DNA from: Prionace glauca
Lineage: Eukaryota > Chordata > Chondrichthyes > Carcharhiniformes > Carcharhinidae
DNA: 64,000 nucleotides
Direction of reading: 5' to 3'
NCBI GenBank assembly: GCA_037974335.1
Contig: CM075736.1
Coordinates: 415,684-479,683, forward strand
Shown here: positions 21,421 to 32,479 of the stretch, one piece after another
Layout: each line of letters starts with the position of its first letter
Position numbering within the stretch: position 1 is the stretch's first letter
Position numbers and translations under genes: made by a program
The notes under the pieces: generated by a model
Seen by the model: only the letters and a program-made list of their open reading frames with translations
Databases searched by the model: none
Told to the model about the DNA's origin: nothing

Positions 21421-23271
21421 TTGGTCCCGTTGTTCAAAAAAGGCAGTAGGGATAACCCTGGGAATTATAGACCGGTGAGTTTGACGTCGGTGGTAGGGAA
21501 GTTAATGGAAAAAATACTTAGGGGTAGGATGTATGAGCATTTGGAGCGTTGCGATCTGATTAGGGATACGCAACATGGCTTTGTTAGAGGGAGGTCTTGC
21601 CTTACGAATCTGGTGGAATTCTTTGAGGAGGTGACAAAAACGGTTGACGATGGGAGAACCGTTGATGTCATCTATATGGATTTCAGTAAGGCGTTTGACA
21701 AAGTCCCTCACGGTAGGCTGGTAGAAAAGGTTAAGGCGCATGGGATACGAGGCAAGGTAGCTAGGTGGATTGAGAACTGGCTGGGAAATAGGAGACAGAG
21801 GGTAGTTGTGGAAGGGACCTTGTCGGGCTGGAGGTCAGTGACCAGTGGTGTGCCGCAGGGCTCAGTACTGGGACCTCTCCTCTTTGTAGTCTACATAAAT
21901 GACTTGGAAGAGGGCGTAGGTGGTGTGATTAGCAAGTTTGCTGATGACACCAAGATGGCAGGGTTGGCGGGTACGGAACTGGATTGTCAGGTGATACAAC
22001 AGGATATAGATAGGTTGGTGCAGTGGGCAGATAGGTGGCAGATGGCATTTAATCCTGACAAATGCGAGGTGATGCATTTTGGACGGAATAATGCAGAGAG
22101 GAGCTATGAGATTAAAGGGAGGCCGATTAGGAGTATTGACATACAGAGGGACCTGGGAGTGCAGGTTCACAAATCCATGAAGGTTGCATCACAAGTGGAG
22201 AAGGTCGTTAGGAAGGCTTATGGGATGTTGGCCTTTATAGGAAGGGGCATAGAGTATAAAAGCTGCTGTCTAATGCTTCAGTTGTACAGAACGTTGGTTA
22301 GACCGCATTTGGAGTACTGCGTCCAGTTCTGGTCACCTTACTACCGGAAGGACGTGGAGTCTCTGGAAAGGGTGCAGAGGAGGTTTACCAGGATGTTGCC
22401 TGGCATGGGGGGACTGGGTTACGAGGAGAGGTTGAAGAAACTGGGACTATTCTCCTTGGAAAGGCGGAGATTGAGAGGGGACATGATAGAAGTATATAAG
22501 ATAATGAAGGGAATGGATAGAGTTAATAGTGAGAGACTGCTCCCTAGACTGGATACAAACACGAGAGGTCATCATTTAAGGGTGAGGGGGGAGAGGTATA
22601 ATTTGGAGGTGAGAGGAAGGTTCTTTACGCAGAGAGTTGTAGGGGTCTGGAACGCGCTACCGAGTAGGGTGGTGGAGGCAGGAACATTGGACTCTTTTAA
22701 GATGCAGTTAGATAGGCACATGAGTGAAACGAGAATGGAGGGATATGGTAGGGGATATTAAATAGGGTTAAACCTCGGGAGACACCGGAAAGGCAGGCTG
22801 TAAGATTAATATTTTGACTTTATTCCACAGGTGGAGGTCCACCTCGTGTCAAACGAGGGGCATTCACACGGCGGGTCGTGCCTGGGCTGCTCTTGGAAGT
22901 TCCAGGAGTGGCCTAGAACTTCGTGTCGGTGTGTGTGCTTGATCCTGGACCGGTAGATGGGCGCCGCAACAGCTCAGTGACTAGCACTGCTGGCTGTGCA
23001 GGCACATGGATTTGGGCCTGTGTCTGTGGGAGTTTGCTCATTCTCCCTGTGGTTGCGTGGGTTTCCTCCGGGCGCTCCGGTTTCCTCCCACACCCCAAAA
23101 ATGTGCTCTCAGGCTAATCGGTTTTTACCAAATCGACACTATTTCTTCCCTGAATCTGACTGAGTAGGGTTCCATTCGTAGCCATGCAGGGTAGAATAGG
23201 TGTAGGGTGATGTGGCGGCGCGGGCTCGTTGGGCCGAAGGGCCTGTTTCCCGTGCTGGATTGTTCTTTGTT
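21421..23271 (+). mobile_element. CR1-E LINE, 446-codon RT frame, SINE in 3' UTR
   Basis: A young CR1-like LINE sits in the minisatellite. The frame 21421-22761 is open for 446 residues, from VPLFKKGSRDNPGNYRPVSL through DFSKAFDKVPH, GVPQGSVLGPLLF and FADDTKM to MEGYGRGY. The 5' end is truncated inside ORF2. The 3' UTR includes, from about 22950, a SINE-like segment (head-like CAGTGACTAGCACTGCTGGC; body GGTTTCCTCCGGGCGCTCCGG). It ends TTGTTCTTTGTT. The flanks AAACCC/AAACCC suggest a short target duplication. Copy 2 has no LINE here, so insertion followed the duplication. Confidence 0.92.
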
Positions 23272-23475
23272 AAACCCAGAGTCTGGCTCCTGTATTAAAG
23301 GGGTTCACACAGATAAACCCAGAGTCTGGCTCCTGTATTAAAGGAGTTCACACAGATAAACCCAGAGTCTGGCTCCTGTATTAAAGGGGTTCACACAGAT
23401 AAACCCAGAGTCTGGCTCCTGTACTAAAGGGGCTCACACAGACAAACCCAGAGTCTGGCTCCTGTATTAAAGGGG
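23272..23475. repeat. 43-bp minisatellite, remainder after the LINE
   Basis: About five further units up to AAAGGGGTCCCGGCAG, the same array edge as at 51580 in copy 2. Confidence 0.95.
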
Positions 23476-23660
23476 TCCCGGCAGCAGATGGCGCTCTGTC
23501 CAACCAACAGCGCCACCAGGTGACCAGCTGATGGTATTGCAGGGAACCGTGGAACAAATTTGAAAAGCGGAGCTGCATTTGTCTAGCGCCTTCCAGACAG
23601 GAATTCCCAAAATGTATCACTTGAGATTTCACCTCGTCAAAATAAACCTTCACAGTGAAA

Positions 23661-23925
23661 ACTGACATGTGAAGATGTCCCTTGAGAAGGTGGTGATGGG
23701 GCTTCTTCTTGAAGTGTTTCAGTCCCGTATGGTGAAGGTGCCGTTAGGGAGGGAGCTCCAGGATTCTCACCCAGTGACGATGAAGGAACGGCCGATATAT
23801 CTCCAAGTGGGGACGGTGTGTGAGAGAGACTGGGAGAGGAACTTGGAGGTGATGGTGTTCCCCATGTTCCTGCTGCCCTTGTCCTTCTAGAGGAGGCTGG
23901 AGGTTGTGTGGCTTTGGGAGGTTTT
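23661..23925 (-). mobile_element. LINE 3'-end fragment (L2-like)
   Basis: On the minus strand it encodes HTVPTWRYIGRSFI-like C-terminal text with SSLPNGT and CCTTCTCAAGGGACAT. It is shared by copy 2 (51775) and by the inverted module (33575-33840). Confidence 0.65.
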
Positions 23926-24061
23926 ATTGAAGAATGTGGCAGTGGGAACAGAAGAGAAAGATATAACTACATCATCATTGTCTGTAGTTTTTAGGTTAAA
24001 ACAGAACATATTTCAGTTGCTCTAAATTGGAGCTAAAAACAGAACAGTTCTGAAGAGAAAT

Positions 24062-24400
24062 GGGTGGCCCGGTAGCACAGTGATTAGCACTGCTGCTTCA
24101 CAGCTCCAGGGACCTGGGTTCGATTCCCGGCTTGGGTCACTGTCTGTATGGAGTCTGCACATTTTCCCCGTGTCTGCGGGGGTTTCCTCTGGGTGCCCCT
24201 GTTTCCACACTCCAAAGATGTGCGGGTTAGGTTGATTGGCCATGCTAAATTGCCCCTTAGTGTCCAGGGATGTGTAGATTAGAGGCATTGGCGGGTTAAA
24301 TGTACAGCGATATGGGGGTAGAGCCTGGGTGGGATTGTGGTCGGTGCAGACTCGATGGGCCAAATGGCCACTTTATGCACTGTAGGGATTCTATGATCCC
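24062..24400 (+). mobile_element. tRNA-headed SINE, full length
   Basis: The head GGGTGGCCCGGTAGCACAGT with B box GGTTCGATTCC is followed by the body and the tail GGGATTCTATGATCCC. The same insertion is at 52163-52502 and, inverted, at 33101-33440, which ties the three modules together. Confidence 0.92.
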
Positions 24401-24785
24401 AATGAAATTGAACTTTAAATTTTAATTCTGAGCTGGGAATTTACACAACTTTCCTCCTGTATAAAGAGTCAGAGGGCGAGTCAATCAGATTCTCCATCTG
24501 CTTATCAACCAAAGGCACTGCAATTTTGTTCATTTATTTTTCAATGGCTCTAAATCATCAGGAGCCGCTCCAGCTGCCTCTTCACTGCCGCCACCCCTTC
24601 CCCTCTCTCCCCATCAACTCTCCCCCTCCCTCCATTTCTCCCCTTACCCCCTCCCCCGCTCCTGTTTTTACTGACAGTCCCTGCAGCTCCTTTCCATCCA
24701 TTCCCCCGGATAAGGAGCTGAATGGGGATGAGGATGGAGGAAAGTTTCCCCCAGATCCCCCCCGGGTCTGAGACACTGACAGTAC

Positions 24786-24806
24786 CTGCAGCTCCTTTCC
24801 ATCCAT
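24786..24806 (-). CDS. Alternative exon 1 (MDGKELQ), second cassette of copy 1
   Basis: The same 7 codons, GTACTG donor and strong start context as gene 1 exon 1. No V-set exon lies between here and 19.2 kb, so it could serve only as a distal alternative first exon of gene 1 or be a relic. It reads the same protein start. Confidence 0.5.
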
Positions 24807-25200
24807 TCCCCACACAGGGATCAGCTCGGAGACTCCACACTGACAACAGGAGGGACAGAAAGGGTCAGATTCTCCACTGAGCGGGAAAGAGACACCTTTC
24901 CCCGTTACAGCACAATGTGTAACAGTAACGTACAGCCCTGCCCGGGGACCGGGGGCGGGGGGAAACCTGGGTTTATTCACACAGAGCGGGGGGGTGCTGA
25001 CCATCCCCGCTCTCTCCCTCCCTCTCCCTGGGTGTGGGCTGAACAGTTTCCCGGGAGCTGGCACTCGGACTTTTCTTTAACTCCAATCCCTTCAGGGGAA
25101 AAGCAGCTTTAAACCCGGTTTTTCCTGACAGAGGCTGGGACATTAATCCTCACTCCCCCCCTGTGTGTCTCACAATGGCACAGTCCAGACTCCGCCCCTC
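24807..25200 (-). promoter_or_regulatory. Leader and probable promoter of the second cassette
   Basis: It has the CCAAT element (25083-25087), a GAATAAACCCAG-like element and an alpha-type leader, arranged as at 19.3 kb. The minisatellite starts 608 bp upstream of the ATG. Confidence 0.4.
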
Positions 25201-25413
25201 AGCCGGAAGTTTCCGGTTACTCAAAACTGGAACGAATGCTGATTTCGAGGCCACTGTGTGAGGATTAATAAAAGTAACAACACCCACACATGTCACTGCA
25301 AACCACAAAGCTGGGGTAAGGAAGGACACGTCAATCGGTTTTCAGTGTTACATTGGCAGGGCCGCAGGGATTAAACAATATTGGATAAATTAAAAATAAA
25401 CAGAATAAAATGT

Positions 25414-26316
25414 CAGATAAACCCAGAGTCTGGCTTCTATATTAAAGGGGTTCACACAGATAAACCCAGAGTCAGGCTTCTATATTAAAGGGGTTCACAC
25501 AGATAAACCCAGAGTCTGGCTCCTGTATTAAAGGGGTTCACACAGATAAACCCAGAGTCTGGCTCCTGTATTTAAGGGGTTCACACAGATAAACCCAGAG
25601 TCTGGCTCCTGTATTAAAGGGGTTCACACAGATAAACCCAGAGTCTGGCTCCTGTATTAAAGGGGTTCAGACAGATAAACCCAGAGTCTGGCTCCTGTAT
25701 TAAAGGGGTTCAGACAGATAAACCCAGAGTCTGGATCCTGTGTTAAAGGGGTTCAGACAGATAAACCCAGAGTCTGGCTCCTGTATTAAAGGGGTTCAGA
25801 CAGATAAACCCAGAGTCTGGCTCCTGTATTAAAGGGGGTTCACACAGATAAACCCAGAGTCTGGCTCCTGTATTAAAGGGGTTCAGACAGATAAACCCAG
25901 AGTCTGGCTCCTGTATTAAAGGGGTTCAGACAGATAAACCCAGAGTCTGGATCCTGTGTTAAAGGGGTTCAGACAGATAAACCCAGAGTCTGGCTCCTGT
26001 ATTAAAGGGGTTTACACAGATAAACCCAGAGTCTGGCTCCTGTATTAAAGGGGGTTCACACAGATAAACCCAGAGTCTGGATCCTGTGTTAAAGGGGTTC
26101 AGACAGATAAACCCAGAGTCTGGCTCCTGTATTAAAGGGGGTTCAGACAGATAAACCCAGAGTCTGGCTCCTGTATTAAAGGGGTTCAGATAGATAAACC
26201 CAGAGTCTGGCTCCTGTACTAAAGGGGTTCAGACAGATAAACCCAGAGTCTGGCTCCTGTATTAGAGGGGTTCAGACAGATAAACCCAGAGTCTGGCTCC
26301 TGTATTAAAGGGGTTC
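25414..26316. repeat. 43-bp minisatellite array, second cassette of copy 1
   Basis: About 21 units, richer in the TTCAGACAGATAAACCC variant than the first array. Its right edge is taken by a CR1-B LINE. Confidence 0.95.
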
Positions 26317-27149
26317 CGAGAGTGCATCTACTCATTAACCAAATGTGAGGTTATGCACTTTGGGAGAAATAATAGTAGGATGGATTATTATTTAAATGGT
26401 AAAAAGCTGCAGCATGCTACAGTGCAGAGGGACCTGGGGGTCCTTGTGCATGAATCATAAAAACCCAGTCTGCAGATGCAGCAGGTGATCAAGAAGGCGA
26501 ATGGAATGTTGGCCTTTATAGCGAGAATATAAAAGCATGGAGGCCTTGCTGCAACTGTATAGGGCATTGGTGAGGCTGCAGCTGGAGTACTGTGTGCAGT
26601 TTTGGTCCACTTATTTGCGAAAAGATATATTGGCCTTGGAGGGAGTACAGAAAAGGTTCACCAGGCTGATACCGGAGATGAGGGGGTTAGCTTATGAGGA
26701 GAGATTGAGTAGATTGGGCCTGTACTCGTTGGAGTTTAGAAGGCTGAGGGGGGATCTTATAGAGATTTACAAGATAATGAAGGGGCTGGATAGGGTAGAG
26801 GTAGAGAGATTCTTTCTACTTAGAAAGGGAACCAGAACTAGGGGGCACAGACTCAGAATAAGGTGGGTTGGGGGGGAGCAGTTTAGAACAGAGTTGAGGA
26901 GGAACTTCTTCTCTCAGAGGGTGATGAATCTCTGGAATTCTCTGCCCATTGAAGTGGTGGAGGCTACCTCGTTGGATATGTTTAAGTCACGGTAGATAGA
27001 TTTCTGACCGATAAGGGAATTAAGGATTCTGGGGAGCAGGCGGGTAAGTGGAACTGATCCACTTCAGATCAGCCACAATCTTATTGGATGGCGGGGCAGG
27101 CTCGAAGGGCTAGATGGCCTACTCCTGCTCCTATTTCTTATGTTCTTAT
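26317..27149 (+). mobile_element. CR1-B LINE, 5'-truncated
   Basis: The C-terminal frame 26537-26995 (EALLQLYRALVRLQLEYCVQ, then LRRNFFSQRVMNLWNSLPIE) is open for 152 codons. It ends TTCTTATGTTCTTAT. A TAA earlier in the RT frame near 26457 shows it is inactive. Confidence 0.9.
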
Positions 27150-27429
27150 CACTAACTGTTTACGCACATCATAAAAACATAATATTGAATACAGGATAGA
27201 GATCCAAACGTAAAAATATAACATTTGTAGGCACTTAGTTTGTACAGAGTCATACACAGAATGTAGACTATCAATTATGTATAATGCTGTGAAAGTGAAG
27301 ATTGCAGAGCGAAAACTTGTAACTGCAAGATTCGTAAGTTAATGAAATGATGCTGGGTCGCAGTTACACTCACCCAAAGAGAGGTTTCTAAATAATAAAC
27401 AGCGCAAATGCAAGGAGGCTGTTCTGAAC

Positions 27430-27665
27430 AGTTATAAATCACTAGTTAGACACTAGGACCAGAATGGTGTCCAATTCAAGCCACCACACATTAAGAAAGA
27501 TGTCAAGCTCATGGAGAGAGTGCACATGGAGATGCTGCTGGAAAGGGAGTTTGTGTGAAACCTCTTCCATGTTCATCACTGGGAGCTCCATCACGTCCAG
27601 GACTGCAGTGGCTCAAGCAGAGATGGACAATAAATGGGGCCCTGGCAGCATCACCCACACTGAAA
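27430..27665 (+). mobile_element. Two small LINE relics
   Basis: 27430-27565 resembles the LEYC..F..HHTLRKDV region of CR1. 27590-27665 resembles the L2-like 3' end (GACTGCAGTGGCTCAAG; GGACAATAAATGGGGCC). Sequence between these pieces and 27890 shows nothing else. Confidence 0.45.
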
Positions 27666-27889
27666 ACAAGTTAATAATTTCATAATAACTCTGATGGTCC
27701 CATTCACTCATCAACAGGATATTTTGTGAGTTACCATTTCACACAGGGAGTGATCAAGGCTAAAGGTGTTTCTGTATGTTCCTGTCAGTGGGTTTGGACT
27801 CAGTCTGTCACAGGAATATTGATAATGGCATGTTCTTCACCTGTGATGATCATGCAAAGTCTTGTCTCTGTGAAAGTCAGCAGAATATA

Positions 27890-28200
27890 TAAGAACATAA
27901 GAAATAGGAACAGGAGTAGGCCATCTAGCCCTCCAAGCCTGCCCCGCCATTCAATAAGATCATGGCTGATCTGTCATGGCTCAGTTCCACATTCCTGCCC
28001 TCTCCCCATAACCCTTGATTCCCTCACTTATAAAAAACCCATCAACCCACGTCTTAAAAATATTTAGCGAGGCAGCCTCCACCACTTCAACGGGCAGAGA
28101 ATTCCATAGATTCACCACCCTTTGAGTGAAGAAGTTCCTCCTCAACTCCTTTCTAAAACACCCCCCCCCCCTTTATCTTGAGGATGTGTCCCCTACTCCT
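27890..28200 (-). mobile_element. CR1-B LINE 3' end
   Basis: In reverse it runs from the TTCTTATGTTCTTAT tail to the RRNFF-equivalent region and breaks at 28200. Confidence 0.9.
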
Positions 28201-28282
28201 GTGACCCAAGCTGGGAATTGAACCCAGGTCCCTGGAGCTGTGAAGCAGCAGTGCTAATCACTGTGCTACCGGGCCACCCATC
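28201..28282 (-). mobile_element. SINE tRNA-like head only
   Basis: In reverse it is the SINE head (GGTGGCCCGGTAGCACAGTG to CAGCTTGGGTCAC), without body or tail. It is joined directly to a LINE, which implies a deletion or recombination. Confidence 0.8.
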
Positions 28283-29100
28283 ATATTCAAATCGATTTTC
28301 TCCCACCAGTTCAGAAACCTTATTTCCGATCCATCTTTGTCTTTTTCTTTAAATCTTACCAAGTTATGGTCACTATCACCGAATTGCTCCCCATTGACAC
28401 ATCTAGAACCTACTCTGCTTCATTCCCTAAAATGTTGTCAAATATTGCCCCCTCTCTTGTAGGACTATCTACGTGATGGCTCAAAATTCTCTTGGATGCA
28501 TTTTAAGAATTCCAATCCCTTTAAGCTTTTCAGACTCTGCCTATCCCGGTGAATATTGGAGGAGTTGAAATTCCTACTATTATTGCCCTATAATTTTTAT
28601 ATTTCTCTTCGCTTTGTCTACATATCTACTCCTCTAGCCGTCTCTGACTGTTTGGGGGCCTATTGTACACAGCCAGCAACATGATTGCCCTCTTTTTTGA
28701 TTTTAAGTCCCACCCATATGGCCTCAATTGAGGAACCTGATAAGGTATCACCCCTACTCACGGCAGTAATTGACTCTTCAATGTTGCAACACCACCTCCT
28801 CTTTTACCCCCCTCCTTCTTGCCCAGACATTCCATACCCCAGAAAACTGAGCTGTCAGTCCCGCCCCTTCTCAACCATGTCTCTGTGATAACAATATCAC
28901 ACTGATGTGTGTTAATCAACACCTTCAGTTTGCCTTACCCAGAAGACTCATTGCATTAAAGTAAATGCCAGCCAGCCTTGCCATATTCCCTTGTGCCTTA
29001 ACATGTCTCTCTTCGCTCTGCCTTCCAGACTAACTTACGTTTTCTTCTATATTGGCCGTGCATCACCCTACACTGAGATCCATGCCCCTGCCAAATTACT
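28283..29100 (-). mobile_element. LINE 5'/endonuclease region, minus strand
   Basis: It resembles 59840-60230 in the minus-strand LINE downstream (shared pattern TATGGTCACTAT..CCGA). Coding sense is degraded. The assignment rests on that internal similarity. Confidence 0.45.
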
Positions 29101-30130
29101 TTTGCCCTCTCGGCATATGTATCACATCATCATAATGCCTCGAACTTACTCTTGAGGGCTTTATTTTCATATGGCCGTGTTGAACCACTTCACACAGATT
29201 TGTGCAGGTCATTATGTTCCACAATGCCTCAGTGTCTACCTGACATTTCTTGTACATTTGATACTCTCCCTTTGCGGTCGTCATTGTGAAACATTTCTTC
29301 TTTAGAGTTGACTATATAAAAATAATCAGTGTTATTGTCTATATTTCTTCATCAGACTCTTCTGCTGATGTCTCTCCGGTAGCCACCAACTCAATTGGTT
29401 CATTTTGCTTCTTTCGTACCAAACACTTGTGTGAAATTATTCTGCTTTAATCCTTTTCCTGTGTCTGCCATGCTCTGCAGTATTTGCATCCTGCCCTTTT
29501 TCTGCTCGGAGTGTCTCTCAGCGTAATTTATCTCCTGGTTTGCTCCATCATACATGTGCTCTAACTGATATTTCACAACTTCCACATTTCAACAAAGGTC
29601 TGTTGCTTTCCTTAGGTCAGTTTCTCACTAAGAGGTCTTGCATGTCTAAGTTAGTCTGTCTCTATTTAGATCATCTTTTAACTATTTGAATTCACATGAT
29701 TCTCCATTATTGCATTCAAGTACTGGACACACTCCTCATTTTCACTCTGAACCTGAGTGTTGAATACATATTGTACGTTTGTAGCATTCATTCGATGTTC
29801 AAAATGTGATTTTAAGATTTTCAAATTCTCTACAGTCTGTTTTCTCTGCTCATCACTCAGATTAAGGTGGTGTACACTTTTTAGTGGTCCCTCACCAACA
29901 GTGTGAAAAGCAGTGTTAAAAGTATGGCTACTCTTATTGGTTCAGGCTTGTTAATTGAGCCTGTTGCAATCTCATAGTTCTGCCTTGGTAAGTGAAAATC
30001 TGTGTCCCTGGGTTCTGTGTCTTCTCTACATAATTTCCAAGGTTCAAAAAACTATTTTTCTCCACTTCCTGACACAATTTTTCATTTTTGATACTATTCA
30101 TTAGTATCTGTCTTAATGAGAGGCTTCATT
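29100..30130 (-). mobile_element. Probable Ty3/Gypsy gag fossil
   Basis: At 29690-29870 the minus-strand text resembles the gag core of vertebrate Ty3/Gypsy elements. The rest of the interval is AT-rich and only loosely similar. No LTRs were seen. It is broken many times and old, and limits are uncertain. Confidence 0.35.
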
Positions 30131-30137
30131 GAACTGT

Positions 30138-30818
30138 TCAGAGATGATTTGATTTATTATTGTCACATGTATTAGTATACAGTGGGAAGTATTGCTCCTT
30201 TGATACTGTACATATATTCAAAGCATACTGTTCACAGAGAAGGAGAGGAGAGGGTGCAGAATGTAGCATTACAGTCATGGCTAGGGCACAGAGAAAGATC
30301 AGTTCAATGCAAGGTAGGTCCATTCAAAAGTCTGACAACAGCAGGGAAGAAGCTGTTCTTGAGTCAGTTGGTACATGACCTCAGACTTTTGTATCTTTTT
30401 CCTGATGGAAGAAGTTGGGAGAGAGAATGTCCAGGGTGCATACGGTCCTTAATTGTGCTGGCTGCTTTTCCGAGGCAGCAGGAAGTGTGGACAGAGTTAA
30501 CGGATAGGAGGCTGGTTTGCGTGATGGACTGGGCTACATTCATGGCTTTTTGTAGTTTCTTGCAGTCTTGGCCATACCAAACTGTGATACAATGAGAAAG
30601 ATTGCTTTCTACGGTGCATTTGTAAAAGTTGGAGACAGTCGTAGCAGACATGCCAAATTTCCTTAGTCTTCTGAGAAAATAGAGGTGTTGGTGGGCTTTC
30701 TTAACAATTGTGTCAGCATGGGGAGGACCAGGACAGGTTGTTGGTGATCTGGACATCTAAAAACCTGAAGCTCTTGATCATTTCTACTTCGTTCCTGTTG
30801 ATAGAGATAGGAGTCATG
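30138..30818 (-). mobile_element. L2-clade LINE 3' part
   Basis: On the minus strand it encodes KAHQHLYFLRRLRKFGMSAT and LSQLLPSGKRYKSLRS, the C-terminal signatures of L2-type LINEs. The 3' end reads TACTAATACATGTGACAATA. It continues beyond the PLE at 31858-31945. Confidence 0.8.
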
Positions 30819-30905
30819 ATGTGGGTATGCCGGCGTTGGACTGGCGTAAACACAGTTAAAAGTCTGACAACACCAGGTTTTAGTCCAACCGATTTATTTG
30901 ATAAT

Positions 30906-30955
30906 ATTCTCACAAGCAAGCAAGCTTTCGAGGTTGCCCTCTTCGTCAGGTGAAT
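30906..30955 (-). ncRNA. Hammerhead-like fold, left PLE arm
   Basis: The same fold as at 31757 in the inverted arm. Stem II is GAGG/CCTC with loop GCAA. Confidence 0.45.
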
Positions 30956-31756
30956 GGAGAGTTCAACCGGAGTCTTCAACATATCATTGATGAAGACGAA
31001 CATCTCGCTAGGGCTATCCCCACACCCCCACTTCTTGCTTTCAGACAACCACACAACCTCAAACAGACCATTGTTCGCAGCAAACTACCCAGCCTTCAGG
31101 AGAACAGTGACCACAATACCACACAACCCTGCCACAGCAACCTCTGCAAGACATGCCGGATCATCGACATGGATACCATCATCACACGTGAGAATACCAT
31201 CCACCAGGTATATGGTAAATACTCTTGCAACTCGGCCAACATTGTCTACCTGATACGTTGCAAGAAAGGATGTCCCGAAGCATGGTACATTGGGGAGACC
31301 ATGCAGACGCTACGACAACGGATGAATGAACATCGCTCGACAGTCACCAGGCAAGACCCTTCCTGTTGGCGAACACTTCAGCGGTCACGGGCATTCAGCC
31401 TCTGACCTTTGGGTAAGCATTCTCCAAGGCGGCCTTCATGACACACGACAGCGCAGAGTCGCTGAACAGAGACTGATAGCCAAGTTCCGCACACATGAGG
31501 ACGGTCTCAACAGGGATCTTGGGTTCATGTCGCACTATCTGTAACCCCTGTGACTTGCCTGGGTTTGCAAAACCTCATTTGCTGTACTGTCTGGAGACAA
31601 TACACATCTCTTTAATCTGTGATCAGTGCTCCTTCCACTCACATTATCAGCCACTTTAAGACTTGAACAGCAGGTTAGGTGTAAAGATTCGCATTCTAAT
31701 CAGCAATCTCTAAACTGTCTGTGCTTTATATGCTCTGTCTGAGGCCAGAACTCTCC

Positions 31757-31806
31757 ATTCACCTGACGAAGAGGGTAACCTCGAAAGCTTGCTTGCTTGT
31801 GAGAAT
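31757..31806 (+). ncRNA. Hammerhead-like fold, right PLE arm
   Basis: The core CTGACGA (31763-31769) is followed by an extra A, stem II GAGG-GTAA-CCTC (31771-31782), and GAAA (31783-31786). A short stem III (AGC/GCT) and a UU site follow. Stem I is CAC/GTG, then ATT/AAT with a bulge. U at the cleavage position is a weak choice, so activity is doubtful, but the architecture is shared by all PLE copies here. Confidence 0.45.
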
Positions 31807-31857
31807 ATTATCAAATAAATCGGTTGGACTAAAACCTGGTGTTGTCAGACTTTTAAC

Positions 31858-31945
31858 GATGGAGATAGGGGCATGTTCTTCACTGAACTTCCTGATGGCC
31901 ATCTCTTTCATTTTGTTGACATTTGAGGGAGAGATTATTGTCTCC
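31858..31945 (-). mobile_element. L2-clade LINE, continuation past the PLE
   Basis: It restarts with the duplicated target sequence and continues the minus-strand LINE interrupted at 30818. Confidence 0.6.
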
Positions 31946-32024
31946 CTCAGCTGGCAGTCTAAAGTGCTTACCTCATGGCAGTCACGGGGCTATGGCAAGG
32001 TAAAGATAGTCTGTACCATCCACA

Positions 32025-32165
32025 CACACAACTCTCCAAAGCTCCTTTACCAGCACCTTCCAAAGCTGTGACCACCAAGAAATATGCCAGCAGGCACCTT
32101 CTATCACTCACAATTTCCACTCTGAGTCATCCTGACTCGGAACTATATCCCCACTGCATTCATTA
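32025..32165 (+). mobile_element. L2-like LINE 3' relic
   Basis: It resembles the C-terminal region of the 33575 element in degraded form (TCCTGACTCGGAACTATATC). The flanking 31946-32024 and 32166-32479 hold nothing recognised. Confidence 0.35.
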
Positions 32166-32479
32166 TCAATAAATCACCCGGCACTCAGGATTCTCCTTAC
32201 ACCCCCCAGGGGGATTCTATTCTCCAGTTATCAATCACCCACCCCAGTGAACAGCCAACCCAGAATTAAAACTGAGCAGAAATGATATTGCAGTGTTTCA
32301 GTGTAAGAGAACTGTGGAGGTGTGCGACTGATAGTCAGAACTGGGACGAGTGAAATGTGAACTCAAACTATTGAGCCGTTTAACTGAGCTCAGACCACAC
32401 TAAAAAAACAAGTGTATCTGTCTGATAAAACTGGGGGTTTGTGGATAGATTGCATGTTAATAGAAATATTGAACTGCAC

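Larger units (their letters stand above)
9853..25413. repeat. Segmental duplication, copy 1
   Basis: From 9853 to the start of the array at 25414 the sequence is collinear with 40200-53486. Offsets are 30361 bp (10.0-11.5 kb), 30170 (11.9-12.3 kb), 28786-28789 (13.8-18.0 kb), about 29144 (19.0-19.9 kb) and about 28103 (23.7 kb). Each shift is explained by a visible indel: a CR1-B insertion here at 11624, a 1.38-kb difference at 12.4-13.8 kb, a SINE in copy 2 at 47696, and array length plus a LINE at 21421. Most of the interval is nearly identical. The last kilobase, around 24.8-25.4 kb, is clearly more diverged. Confidence 0.93.
30820..31857 (+). mobile_element. Penelope-like element with GIY-YIG domain, 5'-truncated, inverted ends
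   Basis: The element is flanked by a near-perfect direct repeat of about 18 bp (30800-30818 and 31858-31875, GATRGAGATAGG core). Arms of 109 bp at 30856-30964 and 31748-31856 are reverse complements. Inside is the C-terminal part of a PLE protein: a CX2C motif (NLCKTCRIID), then the GIY-YIG endonuclease (NIVYLIRCKKGC and WYIGETMQTLRQRMNEHR), and the family's terminal LNRDLGFMSHYL. The reverse transcriptase half is absent and the coding part is broken. The ends carry hammerhead-like folds. Confidence 0.88.

Noticed and set aside
24062-24140. tRNA gene
   Set aside because: A- and B-box-like parts belong to the head of a SINE with attached body and tail. No complete cloverleaf or acceptor stem was seen.
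24660-24720. Second MDGKEL-type start beside each exon-1 cassette
   Set aside because: These tandem copies read CTGCAGGGAC where a GT donor is needed, so they cannot splice like exon 1. Treated as inactive duplicates.
31190-31330. Homing endonuclease or repair nuclease (GIY-YIG)
   Set aside because: The domain lies in a Penelope-like element with its inverted ends and target duplication. GIY-YIG is normal for that family.
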